Made by a program: the position numbers and the translations under genes | Assembly: GCF_014287955.1 (NCBI RefSeq) | Contig: NZ_JACOPD010000002.1 | Location: 1-64,000, forward strand | From: Lachnospira hominis (ex Liu et al. 2021) | GTDB lineage: Bacteria; Bacillota; Clostridia; Lachnospirales; Lachnospiraceae | DNA: 64,000 nucleotides | Direction: 5' to 3' | Shown: in pieces, positions 34,927 to 44,884 of the stretch | How positions within the stretch are numbered: the first letter of the stretch is position 1 | Layout: each line of letters begins with the position of its first letter | Notes under the pieces: generated by a model | What the model was told of the DNA's origin: nothing | Seen by the model: the letters and a program-made list of their open reading frames with translations, nothing else | Databases searched by the model: none

Positions 34927-36423
34927 TTGAAAAAGTTTAATAATGTCATAAAAGGCACCCTGATTCTTACTACCGCAGGTATTCTAAGTAAAATTCTCGG
35001 CTTTTTTTACAGAATTTATCTGTCACGATGCATAGGTGCCGCCGGCATGGGACTGTTCCAGATTGTTATGCCTGCTGCCGGAATTGTATTTGCAATATGT
35101 TCATCCGGAATACAGACAGCTATTTCAAAATTCTGCTGTGATAAAAAAAATGATTTTCTGTGGCTTATATCAGGGCTTTTACTCAGCATTCCAACATCTT
35201 TAATTCTTACTTTTATTGTGTATACAAATGCAGATTTTATTGCAACACGATTTATTTTAAATGAAGCATGTTCTTCATTGTTAAAAATTCTTTCATTATC
35301 ATTCCCATTTGCAGCTTTTCATAACTGCATTAATGGATTTTATTTTGCAAAAAAGAAAACCGCAATTCCGGCATTCTCACAGCTTTTTGAACAGATTATA
35401 CGATTTTGTGCTGTATACATTTATGTCACCATCTATGCTTCTGACGGAAATGCCTCTGTATTGTGTGCAATATACAGTAATCTGTTCGGTGAAATCGCCT
35501 CATTTTTATACTGTACTTGTGCCATTTTTTATACATTTATAAAAAGCAAATACAACAATACACATAAAAAATCCTCTCTTATGTCTAAAATACGTGAAAT
35601 GTTCAAATTTTCATTTCCGCTTACCGCAAACCGCCTGCTTATGCATATTTTCCAGAGTGCAGAAGCTGTTCTTGTTCCCGCACAGCTTATTGTTTATGGA
35701 TTGTCAAAGAGTGATTCTGTTTCAATCTACGGAATTCTTACAGGCATGGCAATGCCTCTTATTTTATTTCCCACGGCACTGACTAATTCACTTGCAGTTA
35801 TGCTTCTCCCGGCGGTTTCAGAACTAAATCTTGAAAACAATAATAAAAGTATTAAATCTACAATCAATAAATGCATTACTTTCTGCATATCAACCGGCGT
35901 ATTAAGTACCGCCATTTTTATATTTTATGGCTCATATGCCGGAGCTATAGTTTTTAATCAGCCTGAAGTTCGTAATTACGTATGTATTCTTGCATGGCTG
36001 TGTCCATTTATATATCTTACCGTTACAATGGGAAGTATTCTCAATGGTCTTGGCGAAACAATGGCTACCTGTATACAAAATATTTCCGGTATAATAGTAA
36101 GATTGATATTTCTCGTCATTTTGGTTCCAAAATATGGAATAACAATGTATATGGCAGGACTTTTATGTTCGCAGATTCTTGTATGTATCTGCCATTATAT
36201 AAAATTAAGCCGCATGCTTCATATACGTATGAATGCACACGGCTGGTTTCTGATACCGGGATTTTTTTCATTATTATCAACCGGTATTTCTCTTATTTTT
36301 TACAAATATATAAGCAGGCTGGTTTCCGGCTTAATTCCTCTCTTTGGGGGAGCCGTAACTGCCTGCATTATATACATTTTTTTATATGCTACTTTTTATC
36401 CTTATCGGAATAAACCGCATTGA
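34927..36423 (+). CDS. Polysaccharide biosynthesis / SpoVB-MurJ-like flippase
   Basis: About 498 residues and roughly 13-14 membrane segments, a MATE/MOP-superfamily flippase. The N-terminus ILSKILGFFYRIYLSRCIGAAGMGLFQ matches, in pieces, the SpoVB/YtgP/MurJ group, which moves lipid-linked precursors across the membrane. The start is a TTG at 34927 preceded by GGAGG; no ATG serves. It is divergent from the cysteine desulfurase gene (about 80 bp) and its 3' end overlaps the convergent gene at 36389 by 35 bp. The exact substrate is unknown. Confidence 0.85.
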   Translation: MKKFNNVIKGTLILTTAGILSKILGFFYRIYLSRCIGAAGMGLFQIVMPAAGIVFAICSSGIQTAISKFCCDKKNDFLWLISGLLLSIPTSLILTFIVYTNADFIATRFILNEACSSLLKILSLSFPFAAFHNCINGFYFAKKKTAIPAFSQLFEQIIRFCAVYIYVTIYASDGNASVLCAIYSNLFGEIASFLYCTCAIFYTFIKSKYNNTHKKSSLMSKIREMFKFSFPLTANRLLMHIFQSAEAVLVPAQLIVYGLSKSDSVSIYGILTGMAMPLILFPTALTNSLAVMLLPAVSELNLENNNKSIKSTINKCITFCISTGVLSTAIFIFYGSYAGAIVFNQPEVRNYVCILAWLCPFIYLTVTMGSILNGLGETMATCIQNISGIIVRLIFLVILVPKYGITMYMAGLLCSQILVCICHYIKLSRMLHIRMNAHGWFLIPGFFSLLSTGISLIFYKYISRLVSGLIPLFGGAVTACIIYIFLYATFYPYRNKPH

Positions 36424-36730
36424 GGTCAATGGGTGCTTCCAGTATTGTGGGAGCACTCTCCCATCGTTCCTTATCTTTTTCATACATCTGTTTAAGCCAG
36501 TCAACCAACTGAAGCCGTCCTTCCTCACTTAAAGGAAATGTATCAGAGATTATTTCTTCTTTGGGTGTTGCTGCAAAGCTGTATGGCTTCTGCCACACAT
36601 ATGCCTCGAGAACTTCATCAGGTTTTTCGCCCGCTTTTTTTATCCTGTAACGCATACCATGATGTTCACCACTGTATACACCTTTGTACATAAAGAAATT
36701 AAGCGGCATTATCTGACTTGCATCTATCAT
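36389..36730 (-). CDS. Conserved hypothetical protein
   Basis: A 113-residue soluble protein. AGGAGGGTG precedes the ATG by a few bases, so the start is well supported. The sequence (FFMYKGVYSGEHHGMRYRIKKAG, read in parts) suggests a small alpha/beta domain, with a helix (EGRLQLVDWLKQMYEKDKERWE) in the second half. I do not recognise the family. It follows the rnf operon and could be its last gene, as only 24 bp separate it from rnfB. It overlaps the flippase gene tail-to-tail. Confidence 0.75.
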   Translation of the reverse strand: MIDASQIMPLNFFMYKGVYSGEHHGMRYRIKKAGEKPDEVLEAYVWQKPYSFAATPKEEIISDTFPLSEEGRLQLVDWLKQMYEKDKERWESAPTILEAPIDLNAVYSDKDKK

Positions 36731-36754
36731 TTCACCCTCCTAAACTCTTTAATA

Positions 36755-37546
36755 TTAATGAGCATGTATAATCTTCTTTGGACACTTCTCAGCACACTTG
36801 CCACAACCTGTACACTTGTCATAATCAATATGTGCAATGTTATTTTCAACTGTTATAGCACCGAATTCACACTGCTTTGTACACATCATACAACCGATAC
36901 ATCCTGTCTGACATACTGACATTACATCTTTACCTTTATCTTTTGATGCACATTTAACAACCTGTTTTGCATCATAAGGAATAAGTTCGATTAAGTGTCT
37001 TGGACATGTAGCAACACACTTGCCGCATGCCTTACATTTTTCTTTATCAACTACTGCGATACCATTTACAATGTGAATTGCATCAAAAGGACAGGCTTTT
37101 ACACATGAGCCGTAACCCATACATCCATATGTACAAGCTTTTGAACCACCATTAGGAACAAATGGCATAACTGTACAATCCTGCACACCTGTGTAGTGAT
37201 AATTTTCTTTTGCTTTTTCACAGTCGCCCGCACATTTCACAAACGCTGTCATTCTCTTTGAATCGCCGACTTCTGAACCCATGATTGCTGCAATCTTCTT
37301 TGCAACAGGTTCACCACCGACAGGACATGCTCCAACTTCAGCTTCTCCTGCAGCGATAGCTTTTGCAAGTGCATCACAACCCGCATATCCACATCCGCCA
37401 CAGTTATTGCCCGGAAGTTCTGCTCTGACATCAATTTCTTTCTGGTCTACTTCAACTGCAAACTTTTTACCCATGAATCCGAGGAAAAGACCAAGAATTA
37501 AGCCTACAATGCTGACAACAGCAGCTGCTATAATAATACCTGTCAT
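36755..37546 (-). CDS. rnfB: Rnf complex subunit RnfB (ferredoxin)
   Basis: About 263 residues. One N-terminal membrane anchor is followed by a 4Fe-4S domain with CGGCGYAGCDALA and a distant ACPVGG, then several CxxCxxCxxxCP ferredoxin motifs, including CKACGKCVATCP and CTGCGKCAEKCP. RnfB is the likely electron entry from reduced ferredoxin. AGGAGG lies 8 nt before the ATG at 37546. Last subunit gene in the order C-D-G-E-A-B. Confidence 0.96.
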   Translation of the reverse strand: MTGIIIAAAVVSIVGLILGLFLGFMGKKFAVEVDQKEIDVRAELPGNNCGGCGYAGCDALAKAIAAGEAEVGACPVGGEPVAKKIAAIMGSEVGDSKRMTAFVKCAGDCEKAKENYHYTGVQDCTVMPFVPNGGSKACTYGCMGYGSCVKACPFDAIHIVNGIAVVDKEKCKACGKCVATCPRHLIELIPYDAKQVVKCASKDKGKDVMSVCQTGCIGCMMCTKQCEFGAITVENNIAHIDYDKCTGCGKCAEKCPKKIIHAH

Positions 37547-37559
37547 CTTTATTTCCTCC

Positions 37560-38132
37560 TTATAAAATTCCTGAGAATCCAAAGAATGCTATTGACATAA
37601 GGCCTGCTGTAAGCAGAACAATAGGCATACCCTGGAAACTTTCAGGAACATCGTTATATTCATTTCTCTCACGGATACCGGCCATGATGATAATGGCAAT
37701 TGTAAATCCGACAGCTGTACCGAAACCACTGATAACTGATTCGATTAAGTTATATGAATTCTGTACATTTGTGAGTGCTATACCAAGCACGGCACAGTTT
37801 GTTGTGATAAGAGGAAGGTAAACACCAAGTGCTTCATAAAGAGCAGGTGAACATTTCTTTAATACCATCTCAACAAACTGAACAAGTGCAGCAATTACAA
37901 GGATGAATACGATTGTATTCAGATATGTTAAGTCAAGCGGTGTAAGAATATAATCATAAATCAGACTACAAAGTGCTGATGAAATTGTTATAACACCGAT
38001 AACTGCACCACCCATTCCGGCGGCTGTGTTAATTTTCTTAGATACACCGAGGAAAGGACACAGACCAAGGAACTGGCTTAAAACGACATTATTTACAAGT
38101 GCCGCACTAATTGCGATTATAAGTAAATTCAT
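37560..38132 (-). CDS. rnfA: Rnf complex subunit RnfA
   Basis: A 190-residue integral membrane protein with six segments. It contains NNVVLSQFLGLCPFLGVS and the TTNCAVLGIAL repeat, which mark the Rnf/Nqr A/E family and carry the cysteines binding a 2Fe-2S centre in the membrane. RnfA and RnfE form the core of the ion channel. It lies between rnfE and rnfB. Confidence 0.96.
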   Translation of the reverse strand: MNLLIIAISAALVNNVVLSQFLGLCPFLGVSKKINTAAGMGGAVIGVITISSALCSLIYDYILTPLDLTYLNTIVFILVIAALVQFVEMVLKKCSPALYEALGVYLPLITTNCAVLGIALTNVQNSYNLIESVISGFGTAVGFTIAIIIMAGIRERNEYNDVPESFQGMPIVLLTAGLMSIAFFGFSGIL

Positions 38133-38149
38133 TTAATTTCCCTCCTGGT

Positions 38150-38818
38150 TTATTCTTCTTTTGTTGTATCATCGCCAACATAGTCAGGAACCTCAGCAGG
38201 TTTCATTCCATGTTTTCTCTTGATACGGTTCATAACAGCGATACACATTGCAAGTACAAAGAATGCACCAGGTGCAAGAATAAAAATACTTGCAGGTGTA
38301 AATCCGTAATTAGTAAAGTCAACAAGTGCTGAACTTCCTGTTGAGAGGATTGTTCCTGCACCGATAAGCTCTCTTATTGCACCAAGAATTGTAATTGCAC
38401 AAGTAAATCCGAGACCCATGCCCAGTCCATCAAATGCAGACGGTATAGCCGGATTCTTTGAAGCATATGCTTCTGCACGTCCAAGAATAATACAGTTTAC
38501 AACAATAAGAGGAATATAAATTCCGAGTGAATCGTAAAGTGATGGCAGATAACCCTGCATAAGGAACTGTACCACTGTAACGAATGAAGCAACAATAACA
38601 ATAAACGCAGGCATACGGACACCATCCGGAATCACCTTACGAAGCAATGAAATCAACAGGTTTGACATAACAAGAACTACTGTTGAAGAAAGTCCCATAC
38701 CGATACCATTGATTGCTGATGTAGTAACGGCAAGTGTCGGACACATACCAAGTGTCAGAACAAATGTAGGATTTTCCTTGATTAAACCGTTATAAATTCT
38801 CTCAACACATTTATTCAA
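38150..38818 (-). CDS. rnfE: Rnf complex subunit RnfE
   Basis: About 222 residues with six membrane segments and a hydrophilic C-terminal tail. The family signatures NPTFVLTLGMCPTLAVT and VVNCIILGRAEAYA are present. The start is a TTG at 38818 with AGGAGG upstream, overlapping the end of rnfG by 8 bp; no better ATG exists. Non-ATG initiation and overlap suggest coupled translation with rnfG. Confidence 0.94.
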   Translation of the reverse strand: MNKCVERIYNGLIKENPTFVLTLGMCPTLAVTTSAINGIGMGLSSTVVLVMSNLLISLLRKVIPDGVRMPAFIVIVASFVTVVQFLMQGYLPSLYDSLGIYIPLIVVNCIILGRAEAYASKNPAIPSAFDGLGMGLGFTCAITILGAIRELIGAGTILSTGSSALVDFTNYGFTPASIFILAPGAFFVLAMCIAVMNRIKRKHGMKPAEVPDYVGDDTTKEE

Positions 38819-39473
38819 TTGAAGCACCTCCTACCGTCTTAACATTTTCTGACTTTAATTCTTTAAATACAGCAAGTGCTGTATTGATACCTTTTGTAAC
38901 AGCCTTAGATGTAACTGTAGAACCGCCGATTGCATCAATCTTATCCTCTGATGAACTTCCTGTTCCATCTTTAACAACTGTAAACTTATCTACTGATGCA
39001 CCGTTAAACTGTGCAAGGAATGCAGGGTCAGTCTTTGCCCTCATACCAAGTCCGGCTGTCTCACTGATTGAAAGAATTGATGTTCCCATATACTTTCCAT
39101 CTGATGAAATACCTGTTGAAAACTTGATATCTCCGCCGTAACCGTCTCCGGCAACTACTGTTATAACAAATCCGACGATTTTTCCATTTTTAACACCGGC
39201 TACTACATCTGTAACCTCATCTTTTGAAAAATCTTCTTCTGTATCCTTTAATCCTGACACAAGTGCTGCAAGATTAGCTTCTGAATATTTTTCAGAATCA
39301 ATTGCTTCAAAACTGTCAGCATCTGAGAGAACCTCTCTGTAAGCAGTCTGTTTTGCTTTTTCATTCTGCTCTGCTATAGGTCCTTTTGTAATATTGTAAA
39401 CTGCACCAAGCACGATACCGGCAACAAGTGTTATAGCAAACAAAATACATGCGTCTTTAATAATCTTATTCAT
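38811..39473 (-). CDS. rnfG: Rnf complex subunit RnfG (FMN-binding)
   Basis: A 220-residue protein with one N-terminal membrane anchor and an FMN-binding domain. The flavinylation motif, usually DxxSGAT, reads DAIGGST here, placing the FMN-carrying threonine at about T186. The serine/glycine order differs from the textbook motif but the aspartate and threonine are kept. FMN attachment requires ApbE, which is not in the window. AAGGAGG precedes the ATG. Confidence 0.94.
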   Translation of the reverse strand: MNKIIKDACILFAITLVAGIVLGAVYNITKGPIAEQNEKAKQTAYREVLSDADSFEAIDSEKYSEANLAALVSGLKDTEEDFSKDEVTDVVAGVKNGKIVGFVITVVAGDGYGGDIKFSTGISSDGKYMGTSILSISETAGLGMRAKTDPAFLAQFNGASVDKFTVVKDGTGSSSEDKIDAIGGSTVTSKAVTKGINTALAVFKELKSENVKTVGGASIE

Positions 39474-40430
39474 TTATTTTGCCTCCTTTACCGGTTTCTT
39501 CTTGCCAAATGACTTCGGTACTGTAACCTTTTCAATCAATGGCACTAAGAGGTTAGAGAAGATAATTGCATAAGAAACACCTTCTGCTGAACCACCAAAC
39601 ATTCTGAATATGAATGTAAGCAATCCGAGGATTACACCAAATACTATCTTGCCGTTTGGTGTGATAGGTGATGTTACATAATCAGTTGCCATGAAAAATG
39701 CACCGAGCATAAGACCACCGCCACAAAGTTCTTTAAGCATATATTCTGCATCGAACTGATGTCCAGGTGCAAAAAGGAAAATAAGAACTGCAAATGTTAA
39801 AATATATGATGCAGGAATTCTTAATGAGATAACTTTTCTCACAAGAAGATAAATTGCACCGATAAGCAGACAGACAACTGATGTCTCACCAATAACACCG
39901 GCATGCTTTCCGATAAACATTGTAAGAAGACTTGTTGCCGTTCCCGGCTCTGCACCCGGCTTTAATACTGCAAGAGGTGTAGCACCTGAAAATGTATCTG
40001 TGACAAAATTTGTCATCGGACCTGTAAATGCAATAAGAAGGAAACATCTTGCTGCAAGTGCAGGGTTCATGAAATTCTGTCCAAGACCACCAAATAACTG
40101 TTTTACAATAATAATAGCAAATACACATCCAACGATTTCATAACCGACATTAAGTGTTGATGGAATGTTAAGTGCAATTAAAAGGCCTGTTACAGCCGCA
40201 CTTAAATCTGAAACCGTAATTTTTTTATGCATAAAATACTCATATAAAGCTTCGCTGGCCACACATGCCGCAATACCAACAATAATGCGGATAAGTGCAC
40301 CAAGCCCGAAATTATAAATACCAAATATACTAGCAGGTGTCAGTGCTATGAGAACATCTCTCATAATTGTCTGTGTTGTATCCTTGCTTCGTACATGAGG
40401 ATTCGCTGATACGTTAAATACTTCGCTCAC
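39474..40430 (-). CDS. rnfD: Rnf complex subunit RnfD (FMN-binding)
   Basis: A 318-residue integral membrane protein. It carries the covalent FMN site DTFSGAT (T151) in a periplasm-side loop, and NPALAARCFLL near residue 125. It passes electrons between RnfC/B and RnfG. The stop codon of rnfD abuts the rnfG start. Confidence 0.96.
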   Translation of the reverse strand: MSEVFNVSANPHVRSKDTTQTIMRDVLIALTPASIFGIYNFGLGALIRIIVGIAACVASEALYEYFMHKKITVSDLSAAVTGLLIALNIPSTLNVGYEIVGCVFAIIIVKQLFGGLGQNFMNPALAARCFLLIAFTGPMTNFVTDTFSGATPLAVLKPGAEPGTATSLLTMFIGKHAGVIGETSVVCLLIGAIYLLVRKVISLRIPASYILTFAVLIFLFAPGHQFDAEYMLKELCGGGLMLGAFFMATDYVTSPITPNGKIVFGVILGLLTFIFRMFGGSAEGVSYAIIFSNLLVPLIEKVTVPKSFGKKKPVKEAK

Positions 40431-40443
40431 TTTTATCCTCCTC

Positions 40444-41760
40444 CTACTTCTTTCTTCTGTTAGCCATAATAGTTCTTCTCATGGCTTTAATCTGCTGCGT
40501 AAGCGGTCTCTTAGCCGGACAGACATAAGAACAGCTTCCGCACTCAACACATTCCATACCGTCAAACTTGGTGAATCCAGTCTCATCATTTCTTGATGCA
40601 AAACCCGCAAGCTTTGACGGAAGAAGATGGCTTGGGCATCCTTCACCGCATCTGCCACATCTGATACATGCAGATGATGAAATATGTGATACAATATCCT
40701 TTTGCATAACAAGAAGTGAAGAACTTCCCTTTACAACAGGAACATCAAGACTATACATGGCAAATCCCATCATAGGGCCACCAGAAATAAACTTCTCAGG
40801 CTCACCGTTAAGACCACCGGCAGCATCAACAAGCTGTCTGTAATTCATACCAAGCCATACATAAAAGTTGCCAGGATTCTTAACACCATCACCTGTTACA
40901 GTAACAATTCTCTTAGTAAGAGGCTTACCTTCAATTACGGCCATATAAATTGAATAAATTGTATCAACATTATGTACAATACAACCTGCATCAGCCGGAA
41001 GCATTGATGAATTAATGCTTCTTCCTGTTGTTGCATAGATAAGACATCTCTCACCGCCCTGAGGATACTTTGTCTTTAAGACCTTTACTTCAATATTCGG
41101 CTCATTAGCTGTCTTTTCCTGCATAATCTTAATAGCATCAGGCTTATTATCTTCAATACCGATAATACCTTTTGCATGATCAAATAAAGCAAGAGCGACT
41201 TTAAGACCCATTACTACTTTATCTGACTCTTCAATAAGTCTTCTGTAATCAGATGTAAGATAAGGTTCACATTCCGCACCATTTACAATGATGTAATCAA
41301 TCTCGTCCGGGTTCTTTGGTGTGAGTTTGACATTGGTAGGGAAACCTGCACCGCCCATTCCGACAACGCCTGCCGCCTTAATTCTCTCTCTTATCTCGTC
41401 CCTTGAAAGCTCTGCAAGTGTCTTTGGCACATACTCAACTTCCTTATACTCGCCATCATTCTCAATCACAATGGAATTGCACTTACCACCTGTTGCAAGA
41501 GTTCTTGGCTCAATAGCCTTAACTGTTCCTGATACAGATGAATGAATGTTAGCAGAGACAAAACCTCCTGCCTCAGCAATAAGCTGACCGGCAAGCACAT
41601 AATCGCCTTTTGCTACAACCGGAACTGCCGGTGCACCAATATGCTGTGAAAGGGGATATACCATATCACCTTCAGGGAATAATTCTTTTATCGGCTTATC
41701 TTTTGATAACTCTTTGCCGTCAAAAGGATGTACTCCGCCTTTAAATGTACATTTACCCAT
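40444..41760 (-). CDS. rnfC: Rnf complex subunit RnfC (NADH-binding)
   Basis: A 438-residue peripheral subunit. The glycine-rich MGGAGFPTNVKL around residue 137 and the following region form the NADH/FMN site, similar to NuoF. Two ferredoxin motifs lie near the end: CIRCGRCGEGCP and CVECGSCSYVCP. It oxidises or reduces NAD while ferredoxin is handled by RnfB. First gene of the operon. An AT-rich stretch of 200 bp upstream probably holds its promoter; the best candidate has TTGTCA near 41920 with a TTAAAAT box, not strongly conserved. Confidence 0.96.
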   Translation of the reverse strand: MGKCTFKGGVHPFDGKELSKDKPIKELFPEGDMVYPLSQHIGAPAVPVVAKGDYVLAGQLIAEAGGFVSANIHSSVSGTVKAIEPRTLATGGKCNSIVIENDGEYKEVEYVPKTLAELSRDEIRERIKAAGVVGMGGAGFPTNVKLTPKNPDEIDYIIVNGAECEPYLTSDYRRLIEESDKVVMGLKVALALFDHAKGIIGIEDNKPDAIKIMQEKTANEPNIEVKVLKTKYPQGGERCLIYATTGRSINSSMLPADAGCIVHNVDTIYSIYMAVIEGKPLTKRIVTVTGDGVKNPGNFYVWLGMNYRQLVDAAGGLNGEPEKFISGGPMMGFAMYSLDVPVVKGSSSLLVMQKDIVSHISSSACIRCGRCGEGCPSHLLPSKLAGFASRNDETGFTKFDGMECVECGSCSYVCPAKRPLTQQIKAMRRTIMANRRKK

Positions 41761-41968
41761 GACATACTACTCCTTATAAATTTTTTATCTAAACAATATT
41801 TTATCTCAATAAACAACAAAAATCTACTTTTTTTTGTGTATACATTAGTGTATAATAGACAAAAACTGATATTATTTTAACATTTATATAAAATTTGTAT
41901 GACAATTTTTTCACAAGTGACTAATTTGCACCTGTATACAAATAATTTATCTTATCCGGAGTCTGACT

Positions 41969-43105
41969 ATGCAAATAATAACAAACACATTAGACACATA
42001 TACTTATCACGAACTGGCAGATATTTTACATTCGTATAACAATACTGCCGCCGTATCTGACTTTTTATTTTTTGATATAGAAACGACAGGATTTTCTGCC
42101 AGAAATTCCATGTGTTATCTCATAGGCTGTGTAAGCCTAAATAATGAAAATTTTATTATAAAACAATTCTTTGCAGACAATCCTTCTGATTGTGATGACG
42201 AAAAAAAGATGCTCACTGAATTCATGCATTTTGCTTCCGGCTTTAAATATATAGTACACTTTAACGGTGATGTATTTGATATTCCCTATCTGAAAGAACG
42301 TATGTATATTAACGGAATGCCAGAACATCAATTTCCGGAAAGCATCGACCTTTTCAAAAAATCAAAATCTTTAAGCCCGTTGTTTAAATTAGAAAATTAC
42401 AAACAAAAAACAATTGAACATTTTCTTGGCATAAACCGCAGCGATAAATCTGACGGCGGTGAACTTATCAATGTATATAAGCAGTATCTGACCGGAAAAA
42501 CACTTGGAAAAAATGTTACTTCTGAATATAATATGCTTCTTTTACACAACCACGATGACGTTTGCAATCTGCCTTTTATATGCCATGTTCTTTCATATAA
42601 TCAGATATGGAATGAAGAGACTTACAAATCAACTTCATTTTCAATAACAGATGGATATGCTTTTAATAATAATCCCGTAAAAGAAATAACTTTCAGCATT
42701 ACACTTCCATGCTGTGTGCCTAAAGACGTATCTTATGGAAATGATTTATTTTACATAAAATTAAGCAAAAATCTGCTGAAACTGCGTACCAAAATACACG
42801 AATGCGAATTAAAATATTTTTACACCGATTATAAAAACTACTACTATCTGCCGGATGAAGACTATGCAATCCATAAAAGCATTTCTGCTTTCGTTGATAA
42901 AAGCCGCCGAATACCGGCAAAGGCATCAACATGTTATTCAAAAAAGAAAGGCTCATTTATAGCACAGCCCGCAGATATTGTTACTCCGTCATTCAAAAAT
43001 GATAACAAAGACAACATAAGTTATTTTGAAGCATCTGACAGTTTTTTTAACTCCCCACAAAAAATAAATAATTATGTATACAAAACAATAACGTCACTGT
43101 TATGA
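41969..43105 (+). CDS. YprB-like ribonuclease H-fold exonuclease
   Basis: A 378-residue protein. The first 210 residues form a DEDD-type RNase H-like domain (PF13482): LFFDIETTGFS with two metal-binding acids, HFNGDVFDIPYL, and LLLHNHDDVCNL. The last 165 residues have no recognised domain and differ from the TPR tail of Bacillus YprB. A 3'-5' exonuclease is likely; the substrate is unknown. An extended -10 box (TGTATAAT) lies about 115 bp upstream. The stop lies inside an 18-bp inverted repeat. Confidence 0.8.
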   Translation: MQIITNTLDTYTYHELADILHSYNNTAAVSDFLFFDIETTGFSARNSMCYLIGCVSLNNENFIIKQFFADNPSDCDDEKKMLTEFMHFASGFKYIVHFNGDVFDIPYLKERMYINGMPEHQFPESIDLFKKSKSLSPLFKLENYKQKTIEHFLGINRSDKSDGGELINVYKQYLTGKTLGKNVTSEYNMLLLHNHDDVCNLPFICHVLSYNQIWNEETYKSTSFSITDGYAFNNNPVKEITFSITLPCCVPKDVSYGNDLFYIKLSKNLLKLRTKIHECELKYFYTDYKNYYYLPDEDYAIHKSISAFVDKSRRIPAKASTCYSKKKGSFIAQPADIVTPSFKNDNKDNISYFEASDSFFNSPQKINNYVYKTITSLL

Positions 43106-43127
43106 ACCACATAACAGTGACGTTATT
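43087..43127. terminator. Perfect 18-bp inverted repeat between convergent genes
   Basis: AATAACGTCACTGTTATG (43087-43104) and CATAACAGTGACGTTATT (43110-43127) pair fully around a 5-nt loop. The stop codon of the YprB-like gene (TGA, 43103-43105) sits at the loop edge. T-runs are weak, with TTGTTTTG on the minus side only. Probably a terminator for both genes. Confidence 0.65.
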
Positions 43128-43131
43128 AAAC

Positions 43132-43920
43132 TTAAATCTCTTTGCTCTTTCTGTAAAAGAAAATCTTGTCATATTCATATCCCAGATCACGATAATTAAT
43201 AATCTGTTCTGTATTACCAACAAAAAGGCATCCATCAACTTTAAGAGCTTTATTAAATTTCTTATAAATCTCCTGCTTTGCATCTTCTGTAAAATAAATC
43301 ATCACATTACGGCATACAATAAGATTACATCCTGATGGATATGGGTCTTTTAAAAGATTGGCTTTTTTGAATTCAACACATTTTTTAATTTCATCACTTA
43401 TTTTGAAATACTTTTCACCCATTTTTTCAAAATATTTATTCTTATATTCATCAGGAAGACCTTTCAGGCTTGATGCAGCATATACACCGTCTCTTGCTTT
43501 TTCAAGAACCTGATCATCAATATCTGTAGCTATAATATGTATCTTATTCAAAGGCATCTTTTTTGCAAGAACCATTGCAAGAGAATATGGTTCATCACCT
43601 GTAGAACATGCTGCACTCCAAATTTTCAAATTAGAGCCAAACTTCTTAATCAGATCAGGCAGTATTACATCTTCCAATGTCTTCCATAATGCCGGATTAC
43701 GATAAAACTCAGACACATTAATCGTAAGATAATTGACAAACTGATCCATCAGTTCTTTGTTTGTCTTTATAGCTTTACTATAGCTGTCATATCCGTCATA
43801 CTTATTTCTTTCAATAAGAGAGTCAATTCTTCTTTTCATCTGTCTCTCTTTATATGCATTCAGGTCAATACCTGTATTTTGCAGTACAAATTTCTTAAAA
43901 TCCTCATAATCCTTAATCAT
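43132..43920 (-). CDS. cheR: CheR-type protein-glutamate methyltransferase
   Basis: A 262-residue protein with the two CheR domains: an N-terminal helical one (residues 1-75) and a SAM-dependent methyltransferase domain with WSAACSTGDEPYSLAM and LIVCRNVMIYF. The usual GCSTGEE reads ACSTGDE, and the substrate loop is VSEFYRNPALW. It methylates chemoreceptor glutamates, so the organism is probably motile or has a related signalling array. No other chemotaxis gene lies in this window. Confidence 0.93.
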   Translation of the reverse strand: MIKDYEDFKKFVLQNTGIDLNAYKERQMKRRIDSLIERNKYDGYDSYSKAIKTNKELMDQFVNYLTINVSEFYRNPALWKTLEDVILPDLIKKFGSNLKIWSAACSTGDEPYSLAMVLAKKMPLNKIHIIATDIDDQVLEKARDGVYAASSLKGLPDEYKNKYFEKMGEKYFKISDEIKKCVEFKKANLLKDPYPSGCNLIVCRNVMIYFTEDAKQEIYKKFNKALKVDGCLFVGNTEQIINYRDLGYEYDKIFFYRKSKEI

Positions 43921-44102
43921 AAATCCTCATTTCCGTGATTAAATCACATGCCATACTTATTATTCGTTTATATTTTAACATATCCCACCGTAAAAATCTC
44001 TATATATAATTATTTTTCTGTTATTTTTTGATACTTTCTGTTAAACTTTTACTTATATATTATAATTAATATTTATGAAGTTATTTTCAGATTGGAGAAA
44101 AT

Positions 44103-44855
44103 ATGGATGAAGAAACTCTTTTAAGACGTAAAATTCTTGATACAGCCAACAAATCGTATAATCAGAATATATATACTTATACAGGATTCTTAGGATTAAG
44201 CGAACTTGCAATATATAATTCAATGAAAAAAGAACTTCAATTTGCTTATCCTTCTACTTTTGGTGGAAGCGAATCAAGTGAAAGGCAGATTATACGATTC
44301 GGAAGTCCTGAAATTTTTGGATACGATGACAGTTTTCCAATTTCAGTATTTAAAATTTCACCGCTTACACCAAAATTTGCCCAGGAACTTGAACACCGTG
44401 ATTATCTTGGTGCAATTATGAATCTTGGCATTGAAAGAAGCCTCATTGGTGATATTCTGATAAAAGAAAAAGATGCTTATGTATATTGCATGAATCATAT
44501 AGCTGAATTTATAACTGATAATCTCACAACAGTAAAACATAACCATGTACGTGCCACTGTCTGTGATGAAATTCCCGACATTATACGCCCTGTACTCACT
44601 GAGTTTGAAGTGATTGCGGCATCAGCCAGAATTGATGCAGTTGTTGCAAGCATTACTAAATTATCAAGAAGTTCTGCACTTGAATTTTTTTCAGCTAAAA
44701 AGGTATTTCTTAACGGAATGAATATTGAAAATAACAGTGCACAATTAAAACCAGGTGATATTCTCGTTATAAGAGGTTTTGGGAAATTTATTTTTGACGG
44801 CTGTGGCAATGAAACAAGAAAAGGACGCGTTTATGTCCATATGAGACGCTATTGA
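44103..44855 (+). CDS. ylmH: YlmH-like RNA-binding protein with S4 domain
   Basis: A 250-residue protein. An N-terminal domain of the YlmH type contains HRDYLGAIMNLGIERSLIGDI, and an S4 RNA-binding domain lies at about residues 180-235 (LSRSSALEFFSAKKVFLNG and KPGDILVIRGFGKF). YlmH is associated with division clusters and recently with ribosome rescue; the exact role here is not shown. GGAG lies 6 nt before the ATG. It is a monocistronic plus-strand gene with its own terminator. Confidence 0.82.
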   Translation: MDEETLLRRKILDTANKSYNQNIYTYTGFLGLSELAIYNSMKKELQFAYPSTFGGSESSERQIIRFGSPEIFGYDDSFPISVFKISPLTPKFAQELEHRDYLGAIMNLGIERSLIGDILIKEKDAYVYCMNHIAEFITDNLTTVKHNHVRATVCDEIPDIIRPVLTEFEVIAASARIDAVVASITKLSRSSALEFFSAKKVFLNGMNIENNSAQLKPGDILVIRGFGKFIFDGCGNETRKGRVYVHMRRY

Positions 44856-44884
44856 AACACTACTAAAACATCACATCTACATAA

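Noticed and set aside
42720..42956. Minus-strand frame inside the YprB-like gene
   Set aside because: It is a shadow frame with no ribosome site and biased composition.
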